Shown piece after piece: positions 60,480 through 64,000 of a stretch of DNA of 64,000 nt. The notes beneath the pieces were generated by a model that saw nothing but the letters and a program-made list of their open reading frames with translations, was not told the DNA's origin and made no database searches. Source of the stretch: Acholoe squamosa (lineage: Eukaryota > Annelida > Polychaeta > Phyllodocida > Polynoidae); contig OX439049.1 of assembly GCA_949317995.1 (NCBI GenBank), forward strand, positions 15,934,395-15,998,394, in the 5' to 3' direction. Positions within the stretch are counted from its first letter, which is position 1. Each line of letters begins with the position of its first letter. The translations under genes were made by a program, and so were the position numbers.

Positions 60480-62250
60480 AACCAGATGTATGGTAGCTAC
60501 TTATAATGGGTAGGCAGGTGGAAATAGCAGAGAAAATTGATGTTCTGTCTTCTGTTTCTATATTTGTTAATTAAGATTAATAATTAATTGAGTTCTTTCA
60601 ATTTTGTCATAGAACTTTGTCATTAGTTGTCCAGTTTGCTCACACCTTATCTTTTCTATTCAAGTACTAATTTGCATTAAAGCAGTTAAGTGTTCCTAAT
60701 ACAATTATTATGTTTTAACTGCCCCAGCCTCAATCAGTGTCTCAGATGTCTTCACAATTAACCTTAAGTTGACACCAGTCTGTTCAACTGAGCTGATTCT
60801 GTTAAAATTTCATTCCCCAAACAGATGCAGCAGGAGAGACTGGCACAATAGGGGGTTAATGATCAAATTAAATCCAATTATCAATATGGATAAGTTATCA
60901 TTTGGCCTACTGTTATGATTGCAGATGCTAAGCTAGCAAACCTTGAATTCATATAGATGTAGTCTTTCTTTTTGAAGACTTGGCTCTCATTCTTCCCCCA
61001 GCTGCCAAGAGGGTGGTCAAATCTAATAGGTAAATTTGGGAAATTGTCTGTATCTTTATATGGCGCCTTGTCACTTTACATTTCTTTCTTGTTTAAAGTG
61101 TATGAGTGACCTTCACTCTCTCATCTTCATCCTATATTCACTAGGCATTAGGTATCGGATGATATAGCATATTTAGAGGAATGTGTTTAGCTCTAGCACG
61201 TTAGGAAGTTTCGATGATACCCCCCCTGGTCTTATGAAGCCTGTACATAATTTCCTTTTATGGTTATATGATGGGTGCTACATCGAACAGTCACTGATCA
61301 CACAACGAAAGGAAACATGGGTTTTCAGATATCAAAATGTGGGAGCTACATGAAACTTAGATGCACCCATCATGCTGGTTGATTGTAAAGCTGCAAAATA
61401 TGATTTAATAAATATCTCCCTTGCTACTTTGTGCCCAAACACTATAAGAATGTTCAACTCTGCTATATCAACTTCATGGAATAGTCCATAGGCTCCCCTA
61501 TGCCTGAGTGTGATGTCCTTACACACACCCTATATTTATGTGCATTACAGCCAGTCCTGGACATTAAAAGAAAGGAAAAGGCTGTACCTGGTACCTCAAG
61601 ATATCTTCTAGAAAATAGACTTTATTTTACCTCTCAGAATCGCCTGATTATAGTGTCACTATGACTGTATAATGTGGTTTATATCTAATCTATGTAACAT
61701 AGATTAAAATGAGCTGATCAATAACAAAGGTTGAGATTCCACCTAGATACCTATTCATCTGACAAAAGGGCACTAATTATATCTATGAAGATCGTGTTTT
61801 TGACTAAAGACCCAACAGGGGTCAATTATTGTGAGCTAATTACGTACATACTTTATGGAAGTGACCTCCTTTATAATGGCTATTTCTTTACAGGCTAAAT
61901 TTACACCACTGCAAGTCCTACCAAAAGTTTATAAACCTGACATAGGCCTTTGCTGCCCTAGGGTCCGTGTGCACAGGTTGAGGATCTATCTCAAAAACAA
62001 GAAAAATGTGGCAAGGACCACGGATAGGAGTTCCCACGGATGACGTCATGGAAGATCTGAAACAGATGTTATCCTTCGGTCTACTTAGCTTAGTTTGGCT
62101 GCACTCACTTATGTATTGTGTGGGCACAATACTTCACTTTAATCTCTTATATCAATTCAAACTCTATGGTAAAAATTACACTTTCAAGCAGCAGTGTTCC
62201 AGAGGCAGGCAGGAAACTGTATGGCTCAAAAAGTCAAATATTGAGAATAT
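60480..62250. other. No gene recognised
   Basis: No coding, RNA or repeat feature is supported. Open frames up to about 97 codons have no motif and no paired splice signals. Confidence 0.45.
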
Positions 62251-63960
62251 CCAGTGTTATATCCTGTTTAGTTTAAGGATGACTGAAGAAAAACAATAGC
62301 CATAATTTTATGTTTAAATTATAATCTAAAGAGATTATTGATTCAGCACAGAGGAGATTCTGAGCTGTTGCAGGCATATTGCAGGCAGACAGTGTCATAG
62401 ACATAGCTATAACAGTAGTATATTTTCCTCAGTACTTTTGTCCAACCAGTTCTAACAGGTCTGTACCAAGGCCTTTCAGTCCATGAGATTGGTTTTAGAA
62501 TTAATGAACACATGATTATGTTTCCTCTTGTGCTAGAATAGAAATCTAAGGATTTGATGGATAATAAGGATATTGTCTTGGGAAGATTAATTAAACTCCA
62601 CCATCAGATTACTTGATAGAAATATCAGTAGAAGTGATATACAGTGCATTACTGGGCTGGTGAATTATAACTTTCAGTACATGGACGGCCATTCATCGGT
62701 TAAACAGTTTCCAAGTTTAAAATGACTGTGGGCAGATGAGGAGAAAGGTCCCTCCCTGCGGGATTTTTAGTACTGGGTTTGGCCACTAGGGGAGATACAA
62801 AGGCTATAAATGTGAGAAATAGGCCAAAAACTGGCCTATTTCTACTTTTTTACACAGAAAAAGATAATTTTCTCAAAAATGTTCCATTTTTACTCATTTC
62901 CTTTATATTTGGAAGGTAAATGGAATGTTTTGAATCCATAACAAGGCCTAAATAAGGGTTTTTATAGAAATGTGTTGCCATGGCAAAAAGAGAACATTCC
63001 AAATAGAAAAAGAAAATGACATTAGTCCATAGAACGATTCACAGGAATTTTAATGCAGAAAACCGCACATAGATACCTTTTGTACATCCAATGTTATGGC
63101 CAAATGTATGGAATACATTGGTCATTTATCAATAGATTATTTAAATCATTATGCTAATTAGATGCAGGATTTAATCAAAACCATGAATGACAGAGCTTAT
63201 TGGCTGTATTGATATGGTTATGTCATTCAATGTTCATTAAGCCATATCTCCGGGACCGGAAGGGCTATCTGCAAGTTATATACCTCATATTAAAGCTGAT
63301 GACTTCAATTTTAAATGCTACATTTTACCTAGGAGGACCCTTTCTCCTCTTCTGTCCACATGTGTTTGAAAATGATCAATTTTGTGAGAAAAAGAATCTT
63401 GATCATTTTGAAAACAAGCAGTTTTGATCTTTACCATGATAAATGAAAGATTGAAATGAAATGAATATTTGAATGAAAATATCATTCTCAACAATACGAC
63501 CATGTCAATCGGACCAATTATTTAAGTTATGAATTGGTCCCCTGTTGGCAGATAGCACGCTGCCCCTAAAATGTGTAGGTGATTTCGATGACATCAGCAC
63601 ATAATGCTCAGAATATAACATGCTATCAGGATGAATCAAATATCTATGAGATAATTGATTGAATATATAGGAGTTCTGAGTATTTTTCACTTTGAGTGAT
63701 GCAGAAAATGTAGTCTTTTATTATGGTAACCTCTGTCTTTGAAAGCATAGACTACCTTCTTCATATGTTCTACAGCTGGTGAATTATCGTGTGCCATCTG
63801 CATGAATCCTGTTGGATTTACATCTGGGGCCTTCATGCATTATTGGACATAAAACCTTTAGACCTGATAGTGCCCGATGGCTAACCAGATATATCTAGCA
63901 TGCTAAATATTATTGAGTCCAATTTTTAGCCAATTAAAAAAAAAATGATGGAAGACCTAA
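62250..63960 (+). repeat. Repeat block 2 (related to 51600-53244)
   Basis: Segments c (62275-62580), a (62730-62950), b (63060-63340) and d (63600-63960) match block 1 but in a rotated order. The block continues to the window end, where the sequence matches the right flank of the third MITE copy (about 54300-54340). Confidence 0.75.
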
Positions 63961-64000
63961 ACTTTCCCTGAAAAAGCAATCCGATTTTTTGCAGAATGTG

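Overview
The window looks like repeat-rich, AT-leaning animal genomic DNA. The grounds are GT-AG introns inside transposon genes, tRNA-derived SINE-like repeats, solo LTRs, many MITEs and long (TA)n/(GA)n tracts. A marine invertebrate, with amphioxus-like genomes as one possibility, would fit the mix of PIF/Harbinger, DIRS-like and pogo-like elements. That is inference; no host marker gene was found. No intact host gene is recognised.

Layout. About 1.4-25.3 kb is an old, eroded direct duplication: copy A about 1.46-13.4 kb and copy B about 15.15-25.2 kb. Each copy was later interrupted by different insertions (solo LTRs, a GGTCAATTG-ended MITE, a tRNA-like SINE, a foldback, microsatellites), so each copy gives near-empty sites for insertions in the other. 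Copy A also contains divergent sub-units, one of which carries a short reading frame with a signal-peptide-like start whose copies differ mainly at third codon positions.

25.6-32.1 kb is a nearly complete two-gene PIF/Harbinger element (Harbinger-1). It has imperfect terminal inverted repeats and arrays of ATGCGTC motifs at both ends. It carries a MADF/Myb-like gene on + and a convergent four-exon DDE transposase on -; both are broken by frameshifts or nonsense codons. 36.0-44.6 kb is a second, unrelated-ended PIF/Harbinger element (Harbinger-2) flanked by CTG. It again has a transposase (+) and a convergent Myb/SANT-like gene (-). A nearly identical 2.17-kb tandem duplication lies inside it and copies the 3' halves of both genes.

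45.7-50.1 kb holds a decayed DIRS-like retroelement (RNase H plus tyrosine recombinase, minus strand) between inverted CGTCCAC minisatellites. 34.2-35.4, 50.4-51.5 and 53.2-54.3 kb are three copies of one about 1.1-kb MITE with CWG target duplications. 51.6-53.2 kb and 62.2-64.0 kb are related repeat blocks in permuted order. 58.7-60.5 kb carries a 253-bp MITE, tRNA-like SINE segments and a pogo-like MITE inserted in one of them. The window is therefore a graveyard of mobile elements; its main value is the structure of the two Harbinger systems and the paired insertion histories.
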